A program made the translations under genes and the position numbers. From contig NZ_CP026514.1 in NCBI RefSeq assembly GCF_002953935.1, positions 3,286,001 through 3,350,000 of the forward strand: a DNA stretch of 64,000 nucleotides. The letters are read 5' to 3'. This DNA comes from Arthrobacter sp. PGP41. GTDB taxonomy: Bacteria; Actinomycetota; Actinomycetes; Actinomycetales; Micrococcaceae. Position 1 is the stretch's first letter. Each line of letters starts with the position of its first letter. This document shows positions 44,340-53,152 of this stretch, one piece after another. The notes beneath the pieces were generated by a model that did not search any database, had not been told where the DNA came from, and saw only the letters and a list, made by a program, of their open reading frames with translations.

Positions 44340-45716
44340 CTAAAGCACGCCGCCGATGCGTGCTTCCTTCCACGCTTCCCAGTCGGCAGGATGGAGACTG
44401 GGGCGGCCTAGGAAGTATCCTTGACCGGACGTCATGCCAAGCTGGGTAACAGCCGCAAGTTCAGCCAGGGTCTCGATACCTTCGGCCACGATCTGGGCTC
44501 CTGTCTCCTGGGCGAAGTCAACCATGGCCGCACCGAGGGCCCACTGGGCACGGTTGCTGTCAAGCCCGGCAACGAGGCTGCGGTCAAGTTTGATGATGTC
44601 GGGCCGGAGCCTAAGGATGTGGCGCATTGAGGAGAAGCCGGATCCGGCGTCGTCCACTGCAATTCTCAGGCCGCGCTGCCGCAATGGGTCCAGTGCGGAC
44701 AGCAGCGGCGCATAGTCCTCTACCGGGAGCCTTTCGGTCAGCTCCAGGACCATTCGGTCAGCGGCGAGGCCGGGCTGCTTCAACAGCGCCGGCAGCTTCG
44801 GGTCCAGGCAGGTGTCCGGTGAGAGGTTAAGCGCGACGTAAAGATGCTCCGGCAACTTGGCTGTCCTCCGCAGGGCAGCTTCCAGAGCCGCAAATTCAAG
44901 TTGTCCGCCGAGCCCCACGCTTGCGGCTTCGCTGAACCAGTGGTCCGGACTTCGGCCGTCGTCACTGGGGAACCGGGTGAGTGCTTCCACGCCGGTTATT
45001 GTTCCGGTGCTGAGTTCGTAGATGGGCTGGAAGGCTGTGAGGATCATTCCGTCTTGGACGGTGCTGTGGATACGCTCCCGGATGCGCCGCTTGAGAAGCT
45101 GCGCTGATTCGGCGGACAGGGGCCTGCTGGATCCTTCGTAGCAAGGGCGTACTCCGATCCGCGATGGGCGTGACCTCCCGGACACCTCCATCCAAACGGG
45201 TGCGCCGGTGCGGTGGCGGTACAGGATCGGGACGCCGGTCCAGTCCGAGCCGGTGTCCCCAAGAATATCTGCCACTGCCTGGCGCGCGACGGCGAGTTCA
45301 TCCTCGTCGATCACCATGCTAACCGGCCTGCCGATCAGTTCCGCAGGCTCATAGCCCAGCAGTGCGCTGCTGGCCCTGCTTGAGAAGCTGAAATTTTCGT
45401 GGGCGTCCACGGCCCAAAGCCATTCACCGCTTGTGTCCGAGACGGTTTCCATGAGGTTGGAGACGGACCGGTTCCGGTCGCGCTCCTTGTAATGGGTACG
45501 GATTCCCCTTATCGAGCTCCACACCGCAACGACGATCAGCCCGCCGGCAACGGAGCAGAGCAGGCTGGAACCCGCAGGCGGCTGGAGGGTGCTGCCGCTC
45601 AAGGAGTGCAGACCCGCGACCACTGCCAGGGCGAATGCCACCTGCACGCTTAGGACGCAGAGCAGCACGTTACTGCCGATGAAGGACCTGATGGTCGTTC
45701 TTCCGTACTTGGTCAT
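44340..45716 (-). CDS. Membrane PAS-EAL cyclic-di-GMP phosphodiesterase
   Basis: 458 residues: two or three N-terminal membrane helices (about 12-75), PAS (about 95-200; SGEWLWAVDAHENFSFSS and YRHRTGAPVWMEVSGR) and EAL (about 215-455). The EAL domain keeps GVEALTRF, LNLSPDTC, ELTE, VDDAGSGFSSM, IKLDRSL and AEGIETLAEL, so it should hydrolyse cyclic-di-GMP. GGGGAG is 7 bases before the ATG at 45716. It is the intact paralogue of the frameshifted gene at 20140. Confidence 0.88.
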   Translation of the reverse strand: MTKYGRTTIRSFIGSNVLLCVLSVQVAFALAVVAGLHSLSGSTLQPPAGSSLLCSVAGGLIVVAVWSSIRGIRTHYKERDRNRSVSNLMETVSDTSGEWLWAVDAHENFSFSSRASSALLGYEPAELIGRPVSMVIDEDELAVARQAVADILGDTGSDWTGVPILYRHRTGAPVWMEVSGRSRPSRIGVRPCYEGSSRPLSAESAQLLKRRIRERIHSTVQDGMILTAFQPIYELSTGTITGVEALTRFPSDDGRSPDHWFSEAASVGLGGQLEFAALEAALRRTAKLPEHLYVALNLSPDTCLDPKLPALLKQPGLAADRMVLELTERLPVEDYAPLLSALDPLRQRGLRIAVDDAGSGFSSMRHILRLRPDIIKLDRSLVAGLDSNRAQWALGAAMVDFAQETGAQIVAEGIETLAELAAVTQLGMTSGQGYFLGRPSLHPADWEAWKEARIGGVL

Positions 45717-45879
45717 GTTGTACTCCCCCACTGCATACAATGCCCAAAACCGGCCCGTGAAAATGGGGGCCGAAAGTAGGCTAACAGGACCATCGTCCGC
45801 TAAATCCGTTCCTTGGATTAACCTGCGGAAACCCTTGAGGAGCTGCGGGAGATCAGGAGCTAAACCCAAGAGGTGGCCT

Positions 45880-46953
45880 TCACCTGACAGCCGGCGAAGG
45901 GGTGGCCGCCGTCGCGGTGGCAGAAGGCGCCGGGGACACCGTAGCTGTTGGGGTAGGCGCCACGGTAGGGGCTGGCACCATCGTCGGGGAGGGTGAAGGA
46001 CCGGCGGTGGCGGCAGCTGAAGGAGACGACGCCACCGTCGGCCCGTTTTCCGGCATCGCGTGGCTGTGGCCAGCCGATTCATGGCTACGGATCTGTTCAA
46101 CGGAGACTACCCATGCCGGCGCAGGTTTCGTTCTGTCGGCGCTCCGGTAGTCGGCCATCGTGATATCGGCCTTGGGATCGGGAGAATGCAGCGGCACCAG
46201 TGTCCATTTAGCAGGGTCGGTGTGGCTGCCGTTCAAGACCGTTTCGAAATGGAGATGGCAGCCCGTTGACGCACCGGTGGTTCCGACCTTGGCGATAACG
46301 TCGCCGGCCTGGACGGACTGTCCCGTCCGGACACCTATGCCTTCGAGGTGGTTGTAGGTGGTGATCAGCCCGTTGCCATGATCCACTTCAACCCGGTTGC
46401 CGCCGCCCCACTGATGCCAGCCCACGGCCCGCACCACGCCGGCATCCGCCGAGTGGACGCGCGTGCCGCAGGATGCGGCGAAATCGAGGCCCCAGTGGAA
46501 TTCCCCCGCTCTTCCGGTGATGGGACTCGTCCGGAGTCCGAAAGGCGAACTGGGGAGAAGTGCCTCCAGCGGTGCCATCAGCGTTCCGGCCGCTGGGCGC
46601 TGCGAGGCGGTTGAGGCGGCGCTGAGTTTCCCGGTCTCCTTCTTCGCCTCGGTAAGGACGATGGAGCGGCTGTAGGTCAGCGAAGCATCGGCCGGGGCCG
46701 AGACAGCGTCCAGGGTTGAGCCGGCTGCCTGCGCAACCCCCGTCCCCGCTGCGAAGCCCTGGCCGGCTGTAGCTGCAAAACCGCCGGAGGTGTGCCCAGG
46801 CGCATGTTCAGCAGCAGGAACCGAGCCGTTTGCCTGCAGCCCCATAACGAGCACGGCCAGCACGCCTGTACCCCCGCTGATGGCTAGCCGGGCGGCATGC
46901 CGCCGGTGCTGCCGGCCGCGGCGGGCAGCAGCCCGCGCCAGATGTTTTGCCAA
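45880..46953 (-). CDS. M23-family cell-wall peptidase
   Basis: 357 residues: an N-terminal basic/hydrophobic segment (about 28-45), a linker, then a LytM/M23 domain with GEFHWGLDFAASCG (HxxxD) and GCHLHFETV (HxH), the zinc residues of glycyl-glycyl or DD-endopeptidases. The C-terminal 80 residues are Pro/Ala/Thr-rich and disordered. TTG at 46953 has GGGGGAA 8 bases upstream and is preferred over earlier starts. It probably remodels peptidoglycan. Confidence 0.85.
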   Translation of the reverse strand: MAKHLARAAARRGRQHRRHAARLAISGGTGVLAVLVMGLQANGSVPAAEHAPGHTSGGFAATAGQGFAAGTGVAQAAGSTLDAVSAPADASLTYSRSIVLTEAKKETGKLSAASTASQRPAAGTLMAPLEALLPSSPFGLRTSPITGRAGEFHWGLDFAASCGTRVHSADAGVVRAVGWHQWGGGNRVEVDHGNGLITTYNHLEGIGVRTGQSVQAGDVIAKVGTTGASTGCHLHFETVLNGSHTDPAKWTLVPLHSPDPKADITMADYRSADRTKPAPAWVVSVEQIRSHESAGHSHAMPENGPTVASSPSAAATAGPSPSPTMVPAPTVAPTPTATVSPAPSATATAATPSPAVR

Positions 46954-47187
46954 AATGGATTCCCCCGTGAAGAGCCGCCTGTTGATGTGATTGGCGGGCG
47001 TAGTAACTATGGGAACACGGAGGACAAGGCGATTCGAGGCATAAAGCCGCATCTGTGAATAACCTATGCAAACCCTCAGGCAGGCCTTGCCAAACTGGGC
47101 CGGTCTTCACAGAAAACTCAGTAATAGGCGCCCGCCCCGCAGCGGCCAGGACCGCTGCCTATCGTGTCCAAGGCCGGGGACTGAAAT

Positions 47188-47661
47188 CTAATCCAGGGGA
47201 ATGGTGACGGAGACCTTGGTTCCCCTGCCCGGAGCAGAGTCAACGCTCACGAAGCCGTGCGCTTCGTTGACGGCCATCGTCATCAGGCACACCCCGTATC
47301 GGTGATTCCGGGAAGCCTCGGCCTGGCTTTCCGGGCTGAAGCCAATGCCGTCGTCAGTGATGGTCAGGCGGATGCCGTGGTAGACGGCCTCGAGCCGGAC
47401 GGTCACTGCGGTTGCATTGGAGTGCCTGAACGCATTGGTGAGGATTTCCTGCCCGGCGCGGTAGAGCAGGATAGCGCAGGCCGCCGGAATCTCGAGGCCG
47501 TGGTGGGGAGTTTCCATCCGTACGCAAACGCCTTGCCGGCGGAGCGGCACGGTTAACCTGTCAATGCTGCCGGCCAGCCCCCACGTGCGGAACGCAGCGA
47601 TGAGTTCATCGGCGGTTGCGTCTTGGGTTCTGTCTCCATCCAGTGCTGTTGCTTGGCTCAC
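47188..47661 (-). CDS. ATPase domain of a NarX/DesK-type histidine kinase, stand-alone
   Basis: 157 residues with a GHKL fold: YRAGQEILTNAFRHSNAT (N box), ITDDGIGF (G1) and GRGTKVSVTIPLD at the end. There is no DHp His domain or membrane helix, so it cannot autophosphorylate by itself; a partner or an anti-sigma-like role is possible. GTG at 47661 has GGGAAAG upstream; an earlier ATG at 47736 is an alternative. No receiver gene lies beside it. Confidence 0.6.
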   Translation of the reverse strand: MSQATALDGDRTQDATADELIAAFRTWGLAGSIDRLTVPLRRQGVCVRMETPHHGLEIPAACAILLYRAGQEILTNAFRHSNATAVTVRLEAVYHGIRLTITDDGIGFSPESQAEASRNHRYGVCLMTMAVNEAHGFVSVDSAPGRGTKVSVTIPLD

Positions 47662-47867
47662 GACTTTCCCTGCTTCCCTGCATGCTTGCTGTCTCTTGTG
47701 TGGATGCCATACCCGGCCGGTAAGCCCCTGGAACAAGAGTGGCCCGCCATCCTCAAGGAGTCCGGCAATTATCCGCAGCCTGAGTAAAGATTTGCAGCAG
47801 GTTTAGGCAAGCTGGGCCGCGGCCACCTCATAGGGCGGCGGCGAGGCCTGTGACATGAAAGAGCGCC

Positions 47868-47938
47868 GTGGACAACATCGACCTGCGGCGGGTCATCTTC
47901 GACCAGCTGCAGTCCATGCCTGGGGTGCTGGATACCCA
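47868..47938 (+). pseudogene. 71-base copy of the asnC 3' end
   Basis: Bases 47868-47938 match 40224-40294 at 70 of 71 positions (c to t within the CATGCCcGGG stretch), reading MDNIDLRRVIFDQLQ in the asnC frame. It then diverges sharply. The match lies at the left boundary of the surface-protein locus. The rest of 47662-48071 holds the promoter of the first exported-protein gene. Confidence 0.85.
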
Positions 47939-48071
47939 ATCCCAAGGATTCCAGCGGGTCTCCTTGGATTTTCCTATGGTTTTCCTTCGCGAATACCGTC
48001 GGGAACCTGTGAAAAGTGCCCCAGCATTGTGTGTATCCGGAAATTCCGCAACTTTTGAGGGGATAAGTACT

Positions 48072-48626
48072 TTGAACAGAATGACTAAAGGCGCCATTGT
48101 TACTGCCGCAGGCGTGATGTTGCTGGTCGGCGGGGGCGGCACTTTGGCCGTATGGAACGTGCAGCAGAACGCTGAGGCCGGGACCGTGGCAGCCGGTGAT
48201 CTCAACCTGGTTGCCGAAGCAGGTGTATGGACGGTTGCGGGCGCGAATGGTCCGATCACGATCCCCAATATCAACACTTACCAGATCGTCCCCGGGGACA
48301 CTCTCACCTACACCCAGACCGTGGACATCACCCTGGACGGTGACAACATCGCGGCCAACCTGACAGTGGTGAACCCTGCCGGCGTCAACGACGGTTTCGC
48401 TGCGGACACCTACACCACGTCCGCAGTCACACTGGAAAAAGACGGCGTGCCAATCCAGAACCCGTTGGACAAGGACGACGACGTCACGGACGCCGTCGCT
48501 TCGGTGACCTTCGACTTCCTGGAATCCACCACTGGCCGTACCAGCACTGACGCGACCTACAGCTTCAGCAACGTCGCGTTCAAGCTGGAGCAGATCGCCC
48601 CGGCAGATCCCATCGTGGAACCGTAA
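48072..48626 (+). CDS. Alternate-signal-peptide exported protein, TasA-like (cluster A, first gene)
   Basis: 184 residues. The signal runs RMTKGAIVTAAGVMLLVG and GGGTLAVWN, i.e. a hydrophobic core, AxW, then AGTVAAGDLNLV. This is the layout of SipW-dependent exported proteins (TasA, and the alternate-type signal families in actinobacteria). The mature part is beta-rich with VDITLDGDNIAANLTVVN, typical of camelysin/TasA-like domains. The start is TTG at 48072 with AGGGG about 10 bases upstream; ATG at 48081 is possible. An open frame further upstream is the asnC remnant, not part of the gene. A strong hairpin follows. Confidence 0.85.
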   Translation: MNRMTKGAIVTAAGVMLLVGGGGTLAVWNVQQNAEAGTVAAGDLNLVAEAGVWTVAGANGPITIPNINTYQIVPGDTLTYTQTVDITLDGDNIAANLTVVNPAGVNDGFAADTYTTSAVTLEKDGVPIQNPLDKDDDVTDAVASVTFDFLESTTGRTSTDATYSFSNVAFKLEQIAPADPIVEP

Positions 48627-48652
48627 GCATTCACTGATAGTGCAGCGGTAAG

Positions 48653-48692
48653 GCGTGTGCCCGCGGAGCCTTTAGGCTCCGCGGGCACACGC
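48653..48692 (+). terminator. 19-bp perfect hairpin after the first cluster-A gene
   Basis: GCGTGTGCCCGCGGAGCCT (48653-48671) pairs without mismatch with AGGCTCCGCGGGCACACGC (48674-48692) around TT. With no U-tract it could act as a partial terminator or 3' stabiliser between the first gene and the rest. Confidence 0.7.
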
Positions 48693-48718
48693 GCGGACAT
48701 GACATGGCGGGAGGAATT

Positions 48719-49327
48719 GTGGCGATACAACCGGGACGCACAGCAAGGATTGCTGCCATAGTTGCTGCCGGGGTTGCCCTGGGCCTCACCACCGTCGGAG
48801 GTTCCTACGCGCTGTGGAACGCGCTGGTCCCGGCAGGTGCAGGAACGGTGCGCTCCACAGACTTCCTCGTCATGCTGACCGGTTCGAACAACACCGGCAC
48901 GTACAACATGGTGCTTCCCGACGGGACTCCGGCGACCGTTGCACTGAGTAGCACCGCAGCGCCGCTGGACGAACTCTTTCCGGGCGCCCCCGTGTACGCA
49001 GGAGCTTCGGTAAGCAACGCCACCACGGCGGGATCCGCGTTCACGGTGAACGCATCCCTCCCGGAACCCGCAATCATCACAGACACAGGCCCTGGAACGG
49101 GCATATCCCAGTACCTGTCGGTCGAGTCAGCCACGGCAGGGAACCTCACCGAGTGCCAAGCCCTTCCGGCCGCTAATTACCAGTCGGGATTCCAGGGTGT
49201 GCAGATTCCCAAGGGCGGTTCCACCGTGATCTGCTTCAGGATCCAGCTCACCGCGGGAGCGCCCTCCACGTTGCAGGGGCAGTCCGCATCCATATCAGTT
49301 CCATTGTTCGTTGAACAGATTTCGTAG
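48719..49327 (+). CDS. Alternate-signal-peptide exported protein (cluster A, second)
   Basis: 202 residues. Signal: RIAAIVAAGVALGLTTVGGS then YALWN, and a beta-rich mature part with a conserved pair of Cys (LTECQAL and VICFRIQLTAG). GTG at 48719 follows GGAGG at 7 bases, which decides against ATG 48704. It ends 9 bases before the signal-peptidase gene. It fits a minor matrix or pilin-like subunit, as TapA is to TasA, by inference. Confidence 0.8.
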   Translation: MAIQPGRTARIAAIVAAGVALGLTTVGGSYALWNALVPAGAGTVRSTDFLVMLTGSNNTGTYNMVLPDGTPATVALSSTAAPLDELFPGAPVYAGASVSNATTAGSAFTVNASLPEPAIITDTGPGTGISQYLSVESATAGNLTECQALPAANYQSGFQGVQIPKGGSTVICFRIQLTAGAPSTLQGQSASISVPLFVEQIS

Positions 49328-49336
49328 GAGCCAAGA

Positions 49337-49954
49337 ATGGCCAGGCACCGGCATATGGAGCAGCGCCGCGGCGGCCGTAGACCCGCCCTTTTGTTCCAGA
49401 CGTTAAGTATGGGAGCCATGGCCCTGGCTGTGCTGGCTGCCCTGGTCCTGATTGTCGTTCCCCGCCTAAGTGGTTCCTACACCTACACGGTGCTGACCAG
49501 CTCCATGGCTCCGGCCTATTCGCCGGGCACGTTCCTGGTGGTCAGGCCGGTTCCGTTCGGAGAGCTGCGCGTCGGTGATGTCATCACCTACCAGATCGAA
49601 TCGGGCCGGCCCGACGTCATAACGCACCGCATCGTGGCGGTCAGCTCAAACCAGCAAGGCGAACGGACCTTCATCACGAAGGGCGACAATAACTCGGTCG
49701 AGGACAGGAAACCTGTGCTCGAGGTCCAAGTCCGGGGCAAGCTGTTCTACGCAGTGCCGCACGCTGGCTTCCTTGCCACCGCCGCCGCCTCCAGCGGACG
49801 GAATGACATGTTGCCTTTCATCGGCCTCGGCCTCGTCGGATACGGGGTGTTCACCACAGTCCGCGGTATCCATACCAGGACTAAGCGTCACGCGGTTATC
49901 CCGCACTCCGTGCCAGAAGAGGGCTCCGTTCCGCTTCAGGCGCCCAACCCATGA
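49337..49954 (+). CDS. SipW-type (ER-type) signal peptidase I, cluster A
   Basis: 205 residues. One membrane helix (about 24-42), then the nucleophile box TSSMAPAYSPG (Ser56), and THRIV (His97) in place of the bacterial catalytic Lys, followed by GDNNSVED. This Ser/His arrangement is that of SipW and the eukaryotic signal peptidase, which cleaves signals of the kind on its neighbours. A second helix lies near 155-175. It overlaps the next gene as ATGA. Confidence 0.9.
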   Translation: MARHRHMEQRRGGRRPALLFQTLSMGAMALAVLAALVLIVVPRLSGSYTYTVLTSSMAPAYSPGTFLVVRPVPFGELRVGDVITYQIESGRPDVITHRIVAVSSNQQGERTFITKGDNNSVEDRKPVLEVQVRGKLFYAVPHAGFLATAAASSGRNDMLPFIGLGLVGYGVFTTVRGIHTRTKRHAVIPHSVPEEGSVPLQAPNP

Positions 49955-50682
49955 ACGGGCGGACGTTTACGTACTGCGTCCGGGTGTGGACCGCCTTTAC
50001 AGGCGCGACGGCGGCGGCAGCGGTGCTGGGGATGTCACCAAGCCCGGCACAGGCAGCTGAGCCGGAACTCCTGCTCAGCGCCGATGGCGTGACCTATTCC
50101 CGGTCACTGGCGCGCCCAATATTCGGCGAGATCACCGGCTTCGTGCCCGGGTCATCGTCGTCGGCAGACGTCTGGGTCTACAACGGCACCAACCGCACCG
50201 CTTTCCTGTCCATCGCCGCACTCGGACATGAGCCGGGTGCGGCGCTTACAGCGGACCTGGGACTTGCTATCCGCTCAAACTTGGGCTCCACAGCCAGGAT
50301 GGCGCTGGGCGGGTCAGGTTCCTGCTCGGATCTTGCTGCGGGCTGGGCTCTGGAACCCGCTGAAAGCGTCCGTCTCACCTTCAAACTGGACCTGGCCCGT
50401 GACTCATCAAACGCAACACGGCGGCAGAGCAGCGGCTTCGATGTGCGGTTCATGCTTGAGGACCAGGACGGCGCCACCCGCGGCGGTGCCTGCAGTTCAG
50501 GCGGGGGAACCATCGCACCTGGGCTGGCCGCGCCCGCTCCTTTGCCCGCGTCCAGCGCTCCGTTGGCCGTGACGGGGGCTCCCCAGCCCTGGGGGTGGTT
50601 CCTGGCCGCCGCCGGCCTCGTGACGGCCGGCAGTGGCATCCTTGTCTACATGCGGAGGAACAAGGCATCAGCTGATGACTAG
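49951..50682 (+). CDS. Cell-wall protein with LAVTG sorting-like signal
   Basis: 243 residues: normal Sec signal (ending SPAQAAEPE), a beta-rich domain with two or three Cys, a Pro/Ala linker, and the C-terminus LAVTG (205-209), a hydrophobic helix and MRRNK. This is the layout of a sortase substrate with a variant LPxTG box. ATG overlaps the signal-peptidase stop. It may be the wall anchor of the cluster-A fibre; no sortase is in the window. Confidence 0.75.
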   Translation: MNGRTFTYCVRVWTAFTGATAAAAVLGMSPSPAQAAEPELLLSADGVTYSRSLARPIFGEITGFVPGSSSSADVWVYNGTNRTAFLSIAALGHEPGAALTADLGLAIRSNLGSTARMALGGSGSCSDLAAGWALEPAESVRLTFKLDLARDSSNATRRQSSGFDVRFMLEDQDGATRGGACSSGGGTIAPGLAAPAPLPASSAPLAVTGAPQPWGWFLAAAGLVTAGSGILVYMRRNKASADD

Positions 50683-51196
50683 GAAGAATGATCTGCCACG
50701 TCGGGCGTATCTGCGCCCGACGCTTACGCGGCTGGCCGGAATGAAGCCAAAATCCTTCCGTGTGCTCGTCCTCGGCTTCTGCTTCACTCTCCTCATAGCA
50801 GGCGGCAGCGGCCCTGCCCTCGCACTCTGGAGCCAGAACGCCTCGATGACAATGCAGGTGAAGGCAGGAATTTTGCCATCCCCGGACCTTGAGTGCGCTG
50901 ATGTTCCGAACGAGACGGCGGTCCTGGTCACCTGGACCCCCCAACGGGCAGGAGTCACCGGTTACGACGTCACCGTGACCAGGAACGGACTAACAATCAA
51001 AAGTTCCAGCTATTCCTCCAGTGTGACGTCGGAAAGGGTCACGCCCCCGCCATTGGGGGCGGGTGATTACGCCTATTCGGTCACGGTGACGGCCAAGTAT
51101 GGTTCCTGGCAGGCCCAGCCCACCGCTTGGGACACCATCCGGGCCAGAGTTGCGATCATAGCGCTGGGATCGATGGCCACTATCTCCTGCTCATGA
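50675..51196 (+). CDS. Alternate-signal-peptide protein with one FN3-like domain
   Basis: 173 residues. Signal: SFRVLVLGFCFTLLIAGGS then GPALALWSQN, with AxW at the end of the core. The mature region (about 80-165) has VLVTWTPQRAGVTGYDVTVT, the beginning of a fibronectin-III-like domain. ATG at 50675 overlaps the previous stop by 8 bases; a downstream ATG (MKPKSF) is possible. It overlaps the start of a decayed Hpt-like gene. Confidence 0.75.
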   Translation: MTRKNDLPRRAYLRPTLTRLAGMKPKSFRVLVLGFCFTLLIAGGSGPALALWSQNASMTMQVKAGILPSPDLECADVPNETAVLVTWTPQRAGVTGYDVTVTRNGLTIKSSSYSSSVTSERVTPPPLGAGDYAYSVTVTAKYGSWQAQPTAWDTIRARVAIIALGSMATISCS

Positions 51197-51368
51197 CGAC
51201 CATCCCTACCGCACCTGCCAGCACTCGACACAGCGACCCTTGATGAACTCGAAGAGGAGCTCGTCGGCTATGGGGCTCCTGCGCCAGTTCACGGCAGACT
51301 TTGCCGTACTCTGGGCGGCGCGCACGGTGAAGGAAATCGAACTGCGCTACTCATTGGTAAGCGGGTAG
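51193..51368 (+). pseudogene. Frameshifted remnant of an Hpt-like gene
   Basis: Two frames give LDTATLDELEEELVG and then LLRQFTADFAVLWAARTVKE, which correspond in order to VDTGVLQDLEDQLG and FVKDYAALWDQRE of the 40350 protein. ATG at 51193 overlaps the upstream stop. At least two shifts and an early stop make it non-functional. It is a third member of the Hpt-like family in the window. Confidence 0.6.
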
Positions 51369-51396
51369 CCCGCGCCCTGCATGGTGCTCCGTTCAG

Positions 51397-52176
51397 TCAG
51401 GTGTTGCCTGGGCGCTTCCTGGCCAGGCAGTATCCCACCCCTCGGACCGTCTGCAGCCAGCGGGGAGACTGGGGATCGTCCCCGAGCTTGCGCCGGAGAT
51501 TGCCGATATGGACCTCCACTGCGCGTTCATCGGACTCACTGATATAGCTGCCGTCCAGGGTAGGCCCTCCACGAAGGGTCTCGACAAGCTGCCTTCGTGA
51601 CCGGACACCTCCGGAGCTGCGAAGCAGTTCGTAAAGGAGATCGAATTCACTCCGAGTCAGCTCCAGCCCAACTCCCCCCACGTCCACGGTCCGCATCCTG
51701 GGGTCAAGAACCAACCCGTTGTGCTGGAGCACCGGTGCGGGACGCTCTGAGGCAGTAGCCGGAAGTTGCGGTCCGGCTGTAGCCGATGCCCCGGCGGAAC
51801 GCTGAAACCGGGGCCTGCGCAACATCGCCGCGATCCGTGCCCTTACTTCGCGGGGACGAAAAGGCTTGGTGATGTAGTCATCGGCTCCGGCCTGGAGCGC
51901 TGTCAGGACATCCGACTCTGCAGTTCGTCCGGTCAGCATGAGGATGTACGCGTCACTGAACCGCCGGATCCGCCGCAGTACCTCAAAGCCATCAATATCC
52001 GGCATGCCCACGTCCAACGTGACCAGGCACGGCTGCCTGTCCCGCACCACCTCAACACCCGCGCGCCCGTCCGCAGCCGCGTGGACTTCGAAGCCCGCTT
52101 GAACAAGCACCCCTTCCAGCAGATTGCGCATGTCCGCGTCATCTTCTACAACTACTGCCACACCAACGTCACTCAT
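51397..52176 (-). CDS. OmpR-family response regulator between surface clusters A and B
   Basis: 259 residues: receiver with VVEDDADM, phosphoacceptor Asp in TLDVGMPDIDG and Lys in YITKPFRPREV; a Pro/Ala linker (about 118-150); a winged helix with LTRSEFDLLYELLRSSGG and WLQTVRGVGYCLA. GGGGG lies 5 bases before the ATG at 52176, rejecting a long upstream extension. Its place between the two clusters makes them candidate targets. No kinase adjoins. Confidence 0.9.
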   Translation of the reverse strand: MSDVGVAVVVEDDADMRNLLEGVLVQAGFEVHAAADGRAGVEVVRDRQPCLVTLDVGMPDIDGFEVLRRIRRFSDAYILMLTGRTAESDVLTALQAGADDYITKPFRPREVRARIAAMLRRPRFQRSAGASATAGPQLPATASERPAPVLQHNGLVLDPRMRTVDVGGVGLELTRSEFDLLYELLRSSGGVRSRRQLVETLRGGPTLDGSYISESDERAVEVHIGNLRRKLGDDPQSPRWLQTVRGVGYCLARKRPGNT

Positions 52177-52684
52177 GTTCCCCCTGAGCTGCCAGGCCTT
52201 CGTAGCTGGCCCAGCGCCGCCCAGGAAACCTGACGTAGTGCCAATTACCCAAACGTCGGAGGAACAAACATACACGTCAGGCCTCCGGACCATAGCTGGA
52301 AAGTTACGGCAAGCACGCCTGCCGTAACGTTCCGGGCTTTCGAGATGTGGACACCCTCGCCACATCCCTAAATTTTGTGCGCGCCGGGCCACCGCGTCCG
52401 CCGGGATAGCCGCCGACGCGGGACTACCTGTTGTGCAACTGGCCACTGCGCATTTCCGGGGAAATCGGCAGGAATCCCGCGGCTTTTGCAGCGCCGGGTT
52501 CCTGAGTAGTAGCCAACAAAACCAAGTAGTGCGTCGCTCAGGTGCGTGGATTTTCGGGTACCCGTACGTGTTGTTGCGCCCGGCAGCAGGCGAAAACATG
52601 GGGTCATCGATCCACCGAAAGGCACCGGCATGGGGCCGCTCATGGGGGAACGGCTTTCCAACCGCACGCACAAGGAGTCTTTCA
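52177..52684. other. 508-base intergenic leader with dyad
   Basis: This lies between the divergent regulator and the first cluster-B gene. GTTACGGCA (52303-52311) and TGCCGTAAC (52320-52328) form a 9-base dyad around 8 bases. The stretch 52590-52680 is rich in GGGG and could fold, but I match it to no riboswitch class. A long untranslated leader is likely. Confidence 0.5.
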
Positions 52685-53140
52685 ATGCGCCCAACGACCA
52701 AGAAGAACAAGATCGCCGCTGTTGCAGCGTCAGCAGTGCTGCTGGCAGCCGGCGGCGGCGCCGCCTACGCCTACTGGAGCACCACAGGGTCCGGCAGCGG
52801 CTCTGCCGCTGCCTCGGACGGAACTCAGGCGGTCACCATCAACGTGACCGTGGCCCCGGACGTCGCCCCCGGCGCCCCCGTGGACATTACCTATACGGCC
52901 ACCAACCCGAACACCAGCAGCACCCCTGTGACTCTGGTGGACCCCGTAGTCACCACCGACGTCGCCGGCTGCCTGCCGGCCTGGTTCGACGCCACAGTTC
53001 CGGCCGGCACCACCACCGTTGCCGGCCGCGCCACCGGCACGGCCCTCGGTACCGGAACCCTCACCCTCAACGACGACCCGGCCGTCAACCAGGACGCCTG
53101 CAAGGGCGCCACCATCACCGTGACCGTCGACAGCCAGTAG
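52685..53140 (+). CDS. Alternate-signal-peptide exported protein (cluster B, first gene)
   Basis: 151 residues. Signal: KIAAVAASAVLLAAGGGA then AYAYWST. The mature part is a compact beta domain with one Cys pair (AGCLPAWF, NQDACKGATI) ending VTVDSQ. AAGGAG is 7 bases before the ATG. It ends 13 bases before a strong hairpin, like the first gene of cluster A. The NQDxCKGA motif recurs in the next two proteins. Confidence 0.82.
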   Translation: MRPTTKKNKIAAVAASAVLLAAGGGAAYAYWSTTGSGSGSAAASDGTQAVTINVTVAPDVAPGAPVDITYTATNPNTSSTPVTLVDPVVTTDVAGCLPAWFDATVPAGTTTVAGRATGTALGTGTLTLNDDPAVNQDACKGATITVTVDSQ

Positions 53141-53152
53141 CAAATCTGCGGG

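Noticed and set aside
47868..48071. An extended start for the first cluster-A protein
   Set aside because: The extra 68 codons are the asnC relic plus unrelated sequence and would bury the signal peptide.
52590..52684. A riboswitch in the cluster-B leader
   Set aside because: The G-rich stretch could fold, but matches no cyclic-di-GMP, cyclic-di-AMP or cobalamin consensus I know.
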